From an uncultured Bermanella sp. (GTDB lineage Bacteria > Pseudomonadota > Gammaproteobacteria > Pseudomonadales > Oceanobacteraceae): a stretch of 50,309 nucleotides of DNA. Below are positions 33,196-43,318 of this stretch, piece by piece; position 1 is the first letter of the stretch, and each line of letters begins with the position of its first letter. The stretch covers positions 1-50,309 of the forward strand of contig CAJXRF010000042.1 of NCBI GenBank assembly GCA_913058575.1, written 5' to 3'. A program made the translations under genes and the position numbers. Under the pieces are notes generated by a model. It worked only from the letters and a program-made list of their open reading frames with translations, was not told the DNA's origin and searched no databases.

Positions 33196-33449
33196 ACGCG
33201 AAGCGGTTAACACTTCTGGCTGCAAACTCTCTGATAATTTGCGCAATGGATATCCTCGACTAAACTTAATCATCTTTTAATTTTCCCGCATCATTTTTCA
33301 TTAGCAATTTTTATTAACACGCCCTGCTTATTCCATTTAATTTTTAAAACACAAAACGTAGCAAAAAGCCTACGAAGCATCACCTAATAATATTTTATGA
33401 AATAAGTATTAACACTTAGACTACATGAGTCGAGTCTGTGGATTAACGC

Positions 33450-36400
33450 ATGAAGCATCTACTGCTTTTAGCATTTACAATTTTTATTACCGCTTGCGGT
33501 GGCAGTGGTGGTGGCAGTAATGTGCCCGAAGCACCGCCGGCTTCGCTTGATCAAAAGATCCTTGATGAACACGCCTGCCTTGATGGCAGTTGGCTTGCTG
33601 TCTCTCGTAATTTAAAAATCAACGGCAACGAGTATCCGGTCGCCACTGAAAAAATATTTCTCATTATCTCAGGGCAAAGCAATGTTAGCACCATAGAAGA
33701 CATCGCTAACTTGCAAGTTCGATATTCAGGCTCTGGTTTAAGATCTTGGTATACCGATAACGGCATTACCGAAGACATTCACGCCCTGCAATGGCATTCA
33801 CTATTTTCACTCACCAATAATCCAAACATTGGTAGCCTTTCTATTACGAATGCCTGTCGTAATCGCTATTCTGGAGCAGTGAAGAACAATGCCCTACCTC
33901 AATGTGACAACGATGATTTATTTGATCGCTTCACAGACATCTCCCTGGATTGCAGTGCTGATGTGAACCGTCTCACCATGGAGAATGAGAAAGCCTCGAT
34001 TAATTTTCAACGCATTACTGACAACATGGATTTAGTGGAGTTTAGCCGCGATAATTTTTCACCTGACCTTGAGCCTCCCGCACCCGTGGAGTTACTGGAT
34101 GAAGAAGACATTCAAGAAATTTTGGATGAACAATTAGCCGGTCTCGCCCCCGAAGAGATTGAGCTAATTGAAGAGGTGTTAGAAGAAATTTTTGAAGGCA
34201 TGGATGACAACCCTCTTACCCCTGAACAGGAACACCCCGCGGTGGAACCCGACCCGGTGGATCCTGACGACCCAGACCCTCGCCAAGAAGACAGTGATGG
34301 CGACAGCTACCCTGACACTCTGGATGCCTTTCCAAATGATCCGCTGGAATGGTTAGATACCGACAACGACCTAGTAGGCAATAATGCTGATACCGATGAC
34401 GACAACGATAATGTGCCTGATAGTGAAGACGCCTTCCCCCTTGATAATCAAGAGTGGCAAGACAACGACAATGACAATATAGGCGACAACAAAGACCCTG
34501 ATGATGACAACGATGGGGTATCCGATGTATTAGATATGTTCCCATTAGATCCCAGTGAAACCTTAGATCATGATAATGATGGTTTAGGCAATAATCTTGA
34601 TGGGGATGATGATGGCGACCTTGTCATAGATGCAAATGATGCCTTCCCATTTGATGCCACCGAATGGCTAGACACCGATACCGATGGCCTAGGCAATAAC
34701 GCCGACCCCGATGATGACAACGACAATGTGTTGGATATTCTTGATGCCTTTCCACTGAACAGCCAAGAAGCATTTGATCATGACAATGATGGCCTTGGCG
34801 ACAACGCAGACACCGATGACGACAACGACAATGTTTTAGATGTACATGACGCCTTCCCGTTTAATGCCAATGAACATCTTGATACCGATAACGATGGCAC
34901 AGGTAACAATGGCGATATTGATGATGACAACGACGGTGTTTTAGATGTAAACGATGCCTTCCCGTTAAATGCGTCAGAAAGCGCAGACTTTGACGGAGAC
35001 GGAGTCGGGGATAATGCCGACACCGATGATGACAACGATGGCGTGCTAGATGTAAACGATGCCTTCCCATTTAATGCCAATGAAAACGCCGACAGTGATG
35101 GTGACGGCGTGGGCGACAATGAAGATGCCTTTCCTAACGACCCCAATGAATCGGCCGATAGCGATGGTGATGGTGTCGGCGACAACGAAGATGCCTTCCC
35201 TAACGACCCCAATGAATCGGCCGACAGCGATGGCGATGGTGTAGGCGACAACAGCGACGCCTTCCCTAACGATGCCAATGAATCGGCCGACAGTGATGGC
35301 GATGGTGTAGGCGACAATGTCGATACTTTCCCTAACGATGCCAATGAGTCGGCTGACAGTGACGGTGATGGCGTGGGTGACAACAGTGACGCCTTTCCTA
35401 ACGATGCCAATGAGTCCAGCGACAGCGATGGTGACGGCGTGGGTGACAACAGTGATGCCTTCCCTAACGATGCCAATGAATCTGCCGACAGTGATGGCGA
35501 TGGCGTGGGCGACAACAGTGATGCCTTCCCTAATAACGCAGGCGAATCCACTGATACCGATGGTGACGGTGTAGGAGATAGCAGCGATTTAGATGACGAT
35601 GGCGACATGTGGAGTGACAGCGATGAACAGGCCTGTGGCAGCGACAGTTTAAACAGCGCTTCTGTGCCTAGCGATCATGATAATGACCATATCTGTGACG
35701 CACTGGATAATGACGATGACAACGATGGGGTTAATGATGCAAATGATGCGTTCCCATTTAATGCAGCAGAATCGGCCGACAGTGATGGTGACGGTGTGGG
35801 TGATAATTCAGACGCCTTCCCATTTAATGCCAGCGAATATCAAGACAGCGACGGTGACGGGGTTGGTGACAATAGCGACCCATTCCCTAATGATGCTAAT
35901 GAGTCAGTGGATACCGACAACGATGGCACCGGTAATAATAGCGATGCCGATGACGACAATGATGGCGTACCAGATGATGTGGATTTATTCCCACTGGATG
36001 CCAATGAAGACAGCGATTTCGATGGCGATGGCCTAGGCAATAATAGCGACACCGATGATGACAATGATGGCGTATTAGACGTCAACGATGCATTCCCATT
36101 TAATGCCGAGGAATCTGTTGATAGTGATGGCGACGGCGTGGGCGACAACGGTGATCCCTTCCCTAACGATGCCACAGAATCCGCCGACAGTGACGGCGAT
36201 GGCGTGGGTGATAACAGTGACGCCTTTCCTAACGATGCCAATGAATCCATAGACTCAGATGGAGATGGCGTGGGCGACAACGGTGATGCCTTCCCTAATG
36301 ACGCCACTGAGTCCGCCGACAGTGACGGCGATGGCGTGGGTGACAATTCAGATGCCTTCCCTAATGACGCAGGCGAATCCACTGATACCGATGGTGACGG

Positions 36401-39400
36401 CATTGGTAATAATAGTGACGATGACGACGACGGCGATGGCACATTAGATATTAACGATGCCTTCCCACTGGATGCCAGTGAATCCCTAGACACAGATGAG
36501 GACGGCATTGGTAACAACACGGATACCGATGATGACAATGACGGCGTAGTAGATGCAGATGACGCCTTCCCACTGGATAGCGGTGAATCGCTGGACAGCG
36601 ATGGCGACGGTGTAGGCGACAACAGCGATGCCTTCCCTAATGATGCCAATGAGTCTGCCGACAGTGATGGCGATGGCGTGGGCGACAACAGTGATGCCTT
36701 CCCCAACGATGCCAATGAATCCACTGACAGTGACGGCGATGGCGTGGGCGACAATAGCGATGCCTTCCCTAATGACGCCAATGAATCCGCCGACAGTGAC
36801 GGCGACGGAGTCGGTGACAACAGCGATGCCTTCCCTAACGATGCTAACGAATCCGCCGACAGCGATGGCGATGGTGTCGGTGACAACAGCGATGCCTTCC
36901 CTAATGACGCCAATGAATCTGCTGACAGTGATGGCGATGGCGTCGGTGATAATGCCGATCCATTCCCCAACGATGCCAGTGAAAGCGTGGATACCGATGG
37001 CGATGGCATTGGCAATAACAGCGACACAGACGATGACAATGATGGCTACCTTGATAATGAAGACGCCTTCCCAGAAGACGACAGCGAGTGGCTAGACACA
37101 GACGGCGATGGTGTAGGCAACAATTCAGATACCGATGATGACGGTGACGGCGTGTTGGATATTAACGATGCCTTCCCATTAAATGCCGGCGAATCGGCGG
37201 ACAGTGATGGCGATGGCGTAGGCGACAATTCAGATGCTTTCCCTAACGATGCCAATGAAAATACCGACACAGACGGCGATGGCATTGGCAACAATACCGA
37301 TGACGATGACGATGGTGATGGCACGCTGGATATTCACGATGCCTTCCCACTGGATGCCAATGAAACCCTAGACACAGATGGTGACGGCATTGGTAACAAC
37401 ACCGACACCGATGATGACAATGACGGCGTATTAGATGCAGATGACGCCTTCCCACTGGATAGCGGTGAATCGCTGGACAGCGATGGCGACGGTGTTGGCG
37501 ACAACGGTGACGCCTTCCCTAATGATGCCAATGAAGATACCGACAGTGATGGCGATGGCGTGGGTGACAACAGTGATGCCTTCCCTAATGATGCCAATGA
37601 ATCCGCTGACAGTGACGGCGATGGTGTAGGCGACAACAGTGACGCATTCCCTAATGACGCTAATGAAAGTTCCGATACCGATGGCGACGGCATTGGCAAT
37701 AACACCGATACCGATGATGACAATGACGGTGTGCTTGATATAAATGACGCCTTCCCACTGGATGCCACTGAGTCGGTGGATACCGATGGCGATGGCATCG
37801 GCAATAATAGCGATTTAGATGATGATGGTGACGGCGTACTGGACATAAACGATGCCTTCCCATTGGATGCTGCGGAATCAGCCGATAGCGATGGCGATGG
37901 CGTGGGCGACAATGGCGATGCCTTCCCCAACGACGCCAATGAAGACACCGACACCGATGGTGATGGCGTGGGCAACAACAGCGATACCGATGACGACAAT
38001 GACGGCGTACCAGATGCAGACGACGACTTCCCACTGGATGCCACTGAATCCCTAGATACCGATAACGACGGCGTGGGCAATAATAGCGATACCGATGACG
38101 ACAACGACGGTGTATTAGATGTGAACGATGCCTTCCCATTAGATGCCAGTGAATCCACCGACAGCGATGGCGACGGTGTAGGCGACAACGGTGACGCCTT
38201 CCCTAATGATGCCAACGAAGACACCGACACCGATGGCGATGGAATAGGCAATAACGCCGACACCGATGACGACAACGATGGTGTGCTAGATGGCGATGAT
38301 GCTTTCCCATTAGACGACAGCGAAACTCTGGATACCGACGGCGATGGCATAGGCAATAATAGCGATTTAGATGATGACGGTGACGGCGTATTAGATGTGG
38401 ATGATGCCTTCCCACTGGACGCCACTGAATCAATAGACAGCGATGGTGATGGTGTGGGCGACAACAGTGACGCCTTCCCTAATGATGCCAATGAAACCAC
38501 CGACACCGATGGTGACGGCATTGGCAATAACACCGACACCGATGATGACAACGACGGTGTATTAGATGTAGACGATGCCTTCCCTCTTGATGCCAGCGAA
38601 TGGCTCGACACCGACGGTGATGGCATAGGCAATAATGCCGACACCGACGATGACAACGACGGCATTCCCGATGTGGATGACGATGACCCACTTAACCCAC
38701 CAGCAGATGCCACCATCGCCACACAAGATTGGCAGGGATTCTATACTGGCCAAAGCTGGTACCTTACCGACTTCGGCCTCACCCTAGACAGTGATCGTGA
38801 TGAATACGTAGTGGATGAAGAAATTAAATTTGATCTTAGCTGGACCAAGCGCACCCGTAATCAATTGGCCGACATATTTGGCATACCCAGAAATGAAATG
38901 AGCCACGACCTGGCCAATGCGTTATGCCCTCCTAAAATTGAAGTGGGTAAAGCCAGTGTCTATGGAGCCGGCAGCGCCACTAACATGATTAGTGAGCTCG
39001 ACAGCGATTTATACCACTGTGGCGTCAGCGGCAATGAGCCCGCTACGCTTCGCATTCGTTCCTTTATTCCCACTAAAGTGGGATATCGTTATCGGGTTAA
39101 TGCCAATTATCAGATGCGTAATTACAACATGCCTAACAATGCATACCGTCATTTGGTCATGCGCTTTGGTGGCACCGTGAACCACTTTGAACCGGTATTT
39201 GGTGAGTTCCATGAGGCCACCATAAACATAGTGGCCACCCGTCCATTTAGTAAATTGGTATTAAAAGACAACGGCCTGCCCGACAGTTACGGAATATTAG
39301 TTGATGAAGTGGAAGTAATTGAGCTGGGTAAAGTAGAAGACTATGACGCTTGTAGCGCCCTATTTGCCACTAACTCTAAAGGCTTCCGTAAGTGCATACT

Positions 39401-39917
39401 GGGTGAAGTGGATACCACTCAAGCGTGCACCATGGACAACTTCGAGTTCACCTACCAGCCTAAAGGTAATGTCAATGCCGACAGACAAGGGGTCGCCAAT
39501 GTAATGCTTCAAGAAGAAGCCACTGATGGCGAGGTCAATTTCTTATCTTTGGGTGTGAAAGGCCGCCTAATTAGCCGCTGCTATATCGATGACTACCTTG
39601 CTGCCTTCCCAGTTTATAATCAGCAATTAATATTGCGGGAAATCGCTTGGGGGGATGAAACCGTAGAAAACTACCCAGAACAAGCGCGCATTAACGTTCG
39701 CCTAAGCCATTGTCTGGACGACAACCTTAACGGCACCCAGCATTTAGGCTTGATAAATACCGGCGAAGTATTCAGCTACGACTTTACAGAAAACGAAGAA
39801 GGTAAGAGCTATGAAGGTTGCCGCATGAAAAAACTCATTATACGGGACAAGACCCCTAACAATAGCCCATCAACTGACGGGGTTGACCTTAATTCCCTAG
39901 AGTTCCGCGCCCTTTAA
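33450..39917 (+). CDS. Giant thrombospondin type-3 repeat lipoprotein
   Basis: A 2155-residue lipoprotein. Signal peptide with lipobox ITAC, Cys16 lipidated, then GGSGGGS. Gly at +2 favours outer-membrane placement. Residues about 30-210 form a folded N-domain with a few Cys. Residues about 210-280 are acidic and Pro-rich. From about 281 to 1750 there are some 50 Ca2+-binding-type units in two lengths, 22 residues (DSDGDGVGDNSDAFPNDANE) and about 35 residues (adding DTDDDNDGVLD). One insert has a Cys pair (ACGSD, HICDA). The C-domain (about 1751-2155) has about ten Cys and looks like a globular beta-rich surface domain. It is probably a calcium-dependent adhesin or stalk. The repeats are acidic throughout. 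Domain function is unknown. Confidence 0.9.
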   Translation: MKHLLLLAFTIFITACGGSGGGSNVPEAPPASLDQKILDEHACLDGSWLAVSRNLKINGNEYPVATEKIFLIISGQSNVSTIEDIANLQVRYSGSGLRSWYTDNGITEDIHALQWHSLFSLTNNPNIGSLSITNACRNRYSGAVKNNALPQCDNDDLFDRFTDISLDCSADVNRLTMENEKASINFQRITDNMDLVEFSRDNFSPDLEPPAPVELLDEEDIQEILDEQLAGLAPEEIELIEEVLEEIFEGMDDNPLTPEQEHPAVEPDPVDPDDPDPRQEDSDGDSYPDTLDAFPNDPLEWLDTDNDLVGNNADTDDDNDNVPDSEDAFPLDNQEWQDNDNDNIGDNKDPDDDNDGVSDVLDMFPLDPSETLDHDNDGLGNNLDGDDDGDLVIDANDAFPFDATEWLDTDTDGLGNNADPDDDNDNVLDILDAFPLNSQEAFDHDNDGLGDNADTDDDNDNVLDVHDAFPFNANEHLDTDNDGTGNNGDIDDDNDGVLDVNDAFPLNASESADFDGDGVGDNADTDDDNDGVLDVNDAFPFNANENADSDGDGVGDNEDAFPNDPNESADSDGDGVGDNEDAFPNDPNESADSDGDGVGDNSDAFPNDANESADSDGDGVGDNVDTFPNDANESADSDGDGVGDNSDAFPNDANESSDSDGDGVGDNSDAFPNDANESADSDGDGVGDNSDAFPNNAGESTDTDGDGVGDSSDLDDDGDMWSDSDEQACGSDSLNSASVPSDHDNDHICDALDNDDDNDGVNDANDAFPFNAAESADSDGDGVGDNSDAFPFNASEYQDSDGDGVGDNSDPFPNDANESVDTDNDGTGNNSDADDDNDGVPDDVDLFPLDANEDSDFDGDGLGNNSDTDDDNDGVLDVNDAFPFNAEESVDSDGDGVGDNGDPFPNDATESADSDGDGVGDNSDAFPNDANESIDSDGDGVGDNGDAFPNDATESADSDGDGVGDNSDAFPNDAGESTDTDGDGIGNNSDDDDDGDGTLDINDAFPLDASESLDTDEDGIGNNTDTDDDNDGVVDADDAFPLDSGESLDSDGDGVGDNSDAFPNDANESADSDGDGVGDNSDAFPNDANESTDSDGDGVGDNSDAFPNDANESADSDGDGVGDNSDAFPNDANESADSDGDGVGDNSDAFPNDANESADSDGDGVGDNADPFPNDASESVDTDGDGIGNNSDTDDDNDGYLDNEDAFPEDDSEWLDTDGDGVGNNSDTDDDGDGVLDINDAFPLNAGESADSDGDGVGDNSDAFPNDANENTDTDGDGIGNNTDDDDDGDGTLDIHDAFPLDANETLDTDGDGIGNNTDTDDDNDGVLDADDAFPLDSGESLDSDGDGVGDNGDAFPNDANEDTDSDGDGVGDNSDAFPNDANESADSDGDGVGDNSDAFPNDANESSDTDGDGIGNNTDTDDDNDGVLDINDAFPLDATESVDTDGDGIGNNSDLDDDGDGVLDINDAFPLDAAESADSDGDGVGDNGDAFPNDANEDTDTDGDGVGNNSDTDDDNDGVPDADDDFPLDATESLDTDNDGVGNNSDTDDDNDGVLDVNDAFPLDASESTDSDGDGVGDNGDAFPNDANEDTDTDGDGIGNNADTDDDNDGVLDGDDAFPLDDSETLDTDGDGIGNNSDLDDDGDGVLDVDDAFPLDATESIDSDGDGVGDNSDAFPNDANETTDTDGDGIGNNTDTDDDNDGVLDVDDAFPLDASEWLDTDGDGIGNNADTDDDNDGIPDVDDDDPLNPPADATIATQDWQGFYTGQSWYLTDFGLTLDSDRDEYVVDEEIKFDLSWTKRTRNQLADIFGIPRNEMSHDLANALCPPKIEVGKASVYGAGSATNMISELDSDLYHCGVSGNEPATLRIRSFIPTKVGYRYRVNANYQMRNYNMPNNAYRHLVMRFGGTVNHFEPVFGEFHEATINIVATRPFSKLVLKDNGLPDSYGILVDEVEVIELGKVEDYDACSALFATNSKGFRKCILGEVDTTQACTMDNFEFTYQPKGNVNADRQGVANVMLQEEATDGEVNFLSLGVKGRLISRCYIDDYLAAFPVYNQQLILREIAWGDETVENYPEQARINVRLSHCLDDNLNGTQHLGLINTGEVFSYDFTENEEGKSYEGCRMKKLIIRDKTPNNSPSTDGVDLNSLEFRAL
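34290..38700 (+). repeat. Coding tandem repeats, thrombospondin type-3 units
   Basis: About 4.4 kb of in-frame direct repeats inside the giant lipoprotein gene, with units of about 66 and 105 bases, each holding one GAFP/DAFP-like motif (about 50 in all). Uninterrupted 66-base runs lie at about 35085-35540 and 36591-36975. Neighbouring units differ mostly at synonymous third positions. Long open frames on the opposite strand arise from this bias. Confidence 0.9.
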
Positions 39918-39940
39918 AGCTGTCTTAATTGTTACGCGAA

Positions 39941-39980
39941 AATGAATGAAGCCCACTTAATTTAGTGGGCTTCATTCATT
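39941..39980. terminator. Bidirectional terminator between convergent genes
   Basis: A perfect 17-bp stem (39941-39957 with 39964-39980) with a 6-base loop between the plus-strand lipoprotein gene and the minus-strand MAPEG gene. It has no long T run, but the stem is symmetrical and strong. Confidence 0.75.
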
Positions 39981-39999
39981 TGGTGCTTATTTGCTTAAA

Positions 40000-40377
40000 T
40001 TAGGTGAAGAACAACCCCAAAATACAGCCTACTGCCATGGTCCATACAATGGTTCTGGGTAACCCTTTATTGGCCAAGTACAAGGCCCCATAAATAACCC
40101 TTAATACAATGTAACTCACCGCTAACCCATCAATTAAGGTCTGATCGCCTCCTATCTGATGGGCAATGATCACAGCGGCCATAAAACCAGGAACCGATTC
40201 AAAAGTATTCATTTGCGCCCAATTAGCGCGCTGACGATAACCCTGTAATTCATTTAAAAACGCTCTGGGCGCAAGGTTATGCTTAGGTTTATAACCGGGC
40301 CCTGAAAATTTAGCGATGCCGGTAAATATCACTGGCAATAAAATAGCCACAAAAATACACCAATAGGCAATGGTCAT
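40000..40377 (-). CDS. MAPEG-family membrane protein
   Basis: A 125-residue inner-membrane protein with four hydrophobic helices (CIFVAILLPVIFTGIAKF, MAAVIIAHQIGG, AVSYIVLRVIYGALYLA, IVWTMAVGCILGLFFT). The loop AFLNELQGYRQRANWAQMNTFE holds the basic-aromatic-Asn-x-x-Glu signature of the MAPEG fold, the site of glutathione contact in characterised members. The bacterial, roughly 130-residue type has no settled function. GAGGATG precedes the start. It is convergent with the giant lipoprotein and separated by a strong hairpin. Confidence 0.88.
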   Translation of the reverse strand: MTIAYWCIFVAILLPVIFTGIAKFSGPGYKPKHNLAPRAFLNELQGYRQRANWAQMNTFESVPGFMAAVIIAHQIGGDQTLIDGLAVSYIVLRVIYGALYLANKGLPRTIVWTMAVGCILGLFFT

Positions 40378-40622
40378 GATTCATCCTCTTATTTGTTATT
40401 ATTCGATTAATATAAATTTCACACAATTTATTTGTGTAAAGTAACAAATCTTCTTAACCAATTGAATAGCCACAAGATAAACTTATACACGGTATTAAAA
40501 GCTAAACGATGTCTGCACAGAGACATTCATAGCTAATTGGCTAACAGAGTCATTGCCAGCGTGATAAAAGCTCCCTCTTCGCCTGCCCTGTGGCATAATA
40601 CCGCGCCTTAGCAGGAGCACAC

Positions 40623-41720
40623 ATGAACGAACGCGCCAACAGCACAGACTTCTTAAAAATATTTTTACAAAATATTCCCATGATGGATGTTCGCGCTCCT
40701 GTGGAATTTAATAAAGGTGCCTTTCCCAATAGCCAGAATATTCCGTTACTAAATGATGAACAGCGAACCATCATTGGTACCCGCTACAAAGAACAAGGCC
40801 AAGATCAAGCCATTGCGTTAGGCAATGAGTTGGCCACAGCAGAAATACGCCAGCAACATATTCAAGACTGGCAAGCCTTTACCGAGCAACACCCAAATGG
40901 CTATTTATATTGTTTCCGTGGTGGCTTGCGCTCTCGGGTGTCGCAACAATGGTTGAAAGACTCAGGCACCCATTACCCTTTTATTGAAGGGGGCTATAAA
41001 GCCATGCGCACCTTCTTAATAGATGAACTAAAAGCCAGTATTCAATCAATTCCCTTGGTGCTCATCAGTGGCAAAACCGCCAGCGGCAAAACTCACTTTT
41101 TACACACACTGTCACGCTATGTGGATTTAGAAGGTTTAGCCAATCACCGAGGCTCAAGTTTTGGGGCCATGGTGAGTCCACAACCCAGCCAAATTGATTT
41201 TGAAAATGCCTTATCTATCGATTTATTAAAGCAACGCCACCAACATTCGTTGCCGGTATTTATGGAAGATGAAGGCCGTTTAATTGGGCAAATTGCCATT
41301 ACTCCTGAATTGCGCAATGCCATGACGCAGCAATACCCTATTGCCATACTAAACACCCCCATGGAAGAGCGAGTGGCCATCGGCGTAAAAGATTACATCA
41401 CCGACCTTATGCCCCACTACCAAGAGCAATATACCGAACAAGCCCATGCTATCTTTAGTGAAAAAATATTATTTAATTTAGGACGTATACAAAAGCGCTT
41501 GGGGGGCGAGCTTCATAAGACGCTTCACACACAACTTTCTGATGCCCTAACCACATTTAAAAATGGCGACGACAGTGGTTTTTATGCCCCCATCGAAACC
41601 TTATTACGCCAATACTACGACCCCATGTACGACTACCAATTAAAAAAACGTGAAGGGCGAATATTAATGCGCGGTACTAAAAAAGAATTGCAAGAGTGGG
41701 CCGAGCAGTATCGTCCATAA
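40623..41720 (+). CDS. mnmH: tRNA 2-selenouridine synthase (SelU/MnmH)
   Basis: A 365-residue enzyme that replaces sulfur with selenium at the wobble base of tRNAs for Lys, Glu and Gln, using selenophosphate. The N-terminal rhodanese domain has MMDVRAPVEFNKGAFPNSQN and the active Cys97 in YCFRGGLRSR. The P-loop is GKTASGKT at residues 150-157. The C-terminal helical part ends with GTKKELQEWAEQYR. Start ATG has GGAG six bases upstream. Its stop is 62 bases before the substrate-binding gene that follows. The length matches E. coli YbbB, including the position of Cys97. Confidence 0.95.
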   Translation: MNERANSTDFLKIFLQNIPMMDVRAPVEFNKGAFPNSQNIPLLNDEQRTIIGTRYKEQGQDQAIALGNELATAEIRQQHIQDWQAFTEQHPNGYLYCFRGGLRSRVSQQWLKDSGTHYPFIEGGYKAMRTFLIDELKASIQSIPLVLISGKTASGKTHFLHTLSRYVDLEGLANHRGSSFGAMVSPQPSQIDFENALSIDLLKQRHQHSLPVFMEDEGRLIGQIAITPELRNAMTQQYPIAILNTPMEERVAIGVKDYITDLMPHYQEQYTEQAHAIFSEKILFNLGRIQKRLGGELHKTLHTQLSDALTTFKNGDDSGFYAPIETLLRQYYDPMYDYQLKKREGRILMRGTKKELQEWAEQYRP

Positions 41721-41782
41721 TGACAAGAATTTTCAATTTCATTCACTTTATCCCACACTTAGAAAAAATAAAAAGGACTAAA

Positions 41783-42664
41783 ATGCACCACACACTAAAA
41801 CGCTTATTTTCCATTTTCACTCTGTCAATGGCCCTGATTTTAGCCTTTAGCCCTTTGGCGCAAGCGCAGCAAACCGGCTTCAGCTTTACCGCCATACCCG
41901 ACCAAGACGCCACACAATTAAAAAAACGCTTTGATAAAGTAGCGCAATATTTAACGCAACAACTGGGCTTTCAAGTGAATTATGTACCGGTAAAAAGCTA
42001 CGCCGCCGCCATTACCGCATTTCGTAACAATCAGGTTCAACTGGCTTGGTTTGGTGGGTTGTCAGGCGTGAAAGCCCGTCAGTTGGTGCCCAATAGTCAA
42101 GCCATTGCACAGGGCTTTGAAGACCAATCTTTTGTGAGTTATTTTATTGCGCATCAAAGCACCGGCCTTCAAGCCAGCGATGCATTCCCTAAAGACATCA
42201 AAAACAAAACGTTCACGTTTGGCTCTAAGGGCTCCACTTCTGGGCGCTTAATGCCGGAATATTATATTCGTGAAAATTTAGCGGCCCCTAAAGATACCTT
42301 TAAAAAAGTCGGCTTCAGTGGCGATCACAGCCGTACCATTGCTTTGGTTCAAGCAGGCAGTTATGAAGTGGGTGCTGTAAACTACAAAGTGTGGGACAAA
42401 ATGCTAAGTGAAGGCAAAATAGATCAGAACAAGGTATCGATTATTTGGAAAACCCCCAGCTACCCAGATTACCAATGGAGTGTTCGCGGCGACCTTGATC
42501 AAGTATTTGGCAAAGGCACCAAAGATAAAGTTCAGCAGTCATTATTGAGCATGAAAGATGAAGCCTTATTAAATAGCTTTCCACGTCAATCCTTTATTCC
42601 TGCCACTAACCAAGATTACGCCCCCATTAAGAAAACCGCACAAGCTATTGGTTTAATGGACTAA
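41783..42664 (+). CDS. ABC transporter substrate-binding protein, PhnD-like, probably selenium oxyanion
   Basis: The ATG at 41783 (293 residues) has AGGA five bases upstream; an in-frame extension to 41696 would overlap mnmH. The Sec signal peptide (IFTLSMALILAFSPLAQA) probably cleaves at AQA-QQ. The mature protein is a PhnD-like type II binding fold: GFSFTAIPDQDATQLKKRF, AAITAFRNNQVQLAWFGGL and FGSKGSTSGRLMPE, with Ser/Thr-rich oxyanion-binding loops. It resembles the group annotated as putative selenate binding proteins next to selD and mnmH. It would feed the ATPase and permease that follow. Phosphonate or phosphite specificity is possible, but the neighbourhood favours selenium. Confidence 0.82.
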   Translation: MHHTLKRLFSIFTLSMALILAFSPLAQAQQTGFSFTAIPDQDATQLKKRFDKVAQYLTQQLGFQVNYVPVKSYAAAITAFRNNQVQLAWFGGLSGVKARQLVPNSQAIAQGFEDQSFVSYFIAHQSTGLQASDAFPKDIKNKTFTFGSKGSTSGRLMPEYYIRENLAAPKDTFKKVGFSGDHSRTIALVQAGSYEVGAVNYKVWDKMLSEGKIDQNKVSIIWKTPSYPDYQWSVRGDLDQVFGKGTKDKVQQSLLSMKDEALLNSFPRQSFIPATNQDYAPIKKTAQAIGLMD

Positions 42665-42665
42665 A

Positions 42666-43316
42666 ATGCTATTCGCTTTAAATAATCAACATTTGGGTTA
42701 TGGCGCGCAAACGGTTTTAACAAACCTGACGCTTACCATCAACCCAGGTGAAAAAGTGGCCATTATTGGCGAAAGTGGTGCTGGTAAGTCCACCTTACTA
42801 AGCGCCCTTCGAGAACAGTGCCCCCACAATGTTGCTTGGTGCCCTCAACAATTGGGCTTGGTGCCCATGCTCAATTGCCTACACAACATTTACATGGGGC
42901 AACTTCATAACCACCATTTTTTAGTAAACCTTTTGCGCCTCATTTATCCTGGCACCCGCATTACACAAGAGATTTCACTGCTCACTCAGAAACTTGGCAT
43001 AGAAGAGCAACTTCACAATGCCTGTGAGCAGCTCTCGGGTGGCCAACAACAAAGAACGGCCATAGCTCGGTCCATTTATTCGGGCAAAAACATCTTTATT
43101 GGCGACGAACCGGTCAGTGCCCTTGATGCCTTTCAAGCCCAGCATGTGTTAACTGTACTCACTCAAACCTTTGACACTCTTGTGGTCAGCCTGCACGATG
43201 TAGCGCTAGCCAAACAGCATTGCCAGCGCATCATAGCGCTCAAAAGCGGCCAAATTTTATTTGATATGCCCAGCCAAAAAGTGAGTCAACAAGCCCTAAA
43301 TGGGGTTTACCAGTAA
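42666..43316 (+). CDS. ABC transporter ATP-binding protein, PhnC-like
   Basis: A 216-residue ATPase. Walker A GESGAGKST (about residues 36-44), signature LSGGQQQRTAIARSI (about 122-136), Walker B NIFIGDEPVSALD (about 142-154) and the switch His in SLHDVALAK. The Q loop is CPQQLGLVPML. It powers the neighbouring double permease. The ATG is one base past the upstream stop, so translation is coupled. The length is at the short end of PhnC-type ATPases, and no regulatory C-terminal domain is attached. Confidence 0.9.
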   Translation: MLFALNNQHLGYGAQTVLTNLTLTINPGEKVAIIGESGAGKSTLLSALREQCPHNVAWCPQQLGLVPMLNCLHNIYMGQLHNHHFLVNLLRLIYPGTRITQEISLLTQKLGIEEQLHNACEQLSGGQQQRTAIARSIYSGKNIFIGDEPVSALDAFQAQHVLTVLTQTFDTLVVSLHDVALAKQHCQRIIALKSGQILFDMPSQKVSQQALNGVYQ

Positions 43317-43318
43317 AC

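Noticed and set aside
34290-38700. Regular direct repeats as a possible CRISPR array
   Set aside because: The repeats are continuous, in frame and encode a protein; there are no unique spacers and no cas genes.
34778-38722. Long minus-strand open frames (for example 35840-37039 and 37334-38722) rich in Ser and Pro
   Set aside because: They lie opposite the Asp/Gly repeat gene and arise because GAT/GAC and GGC codons read in reverse rarely give stops. They have no ribosome-binding site or independent start, and their SPSPS pattern mirrors the plus-strand repeats.
40378-40622. Promoter for mnmH from TTGCCA and CATAAT
   Set aside because: The two boxes are 35 bases apart, too far for a functional sigma-70 promoter.
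41696-41782. Longer start for the substrate-binding protein overlapping mnmH
   Set aside because: The extension would hide the signal peptide; AGGA is correctly placed before ATG 41783.
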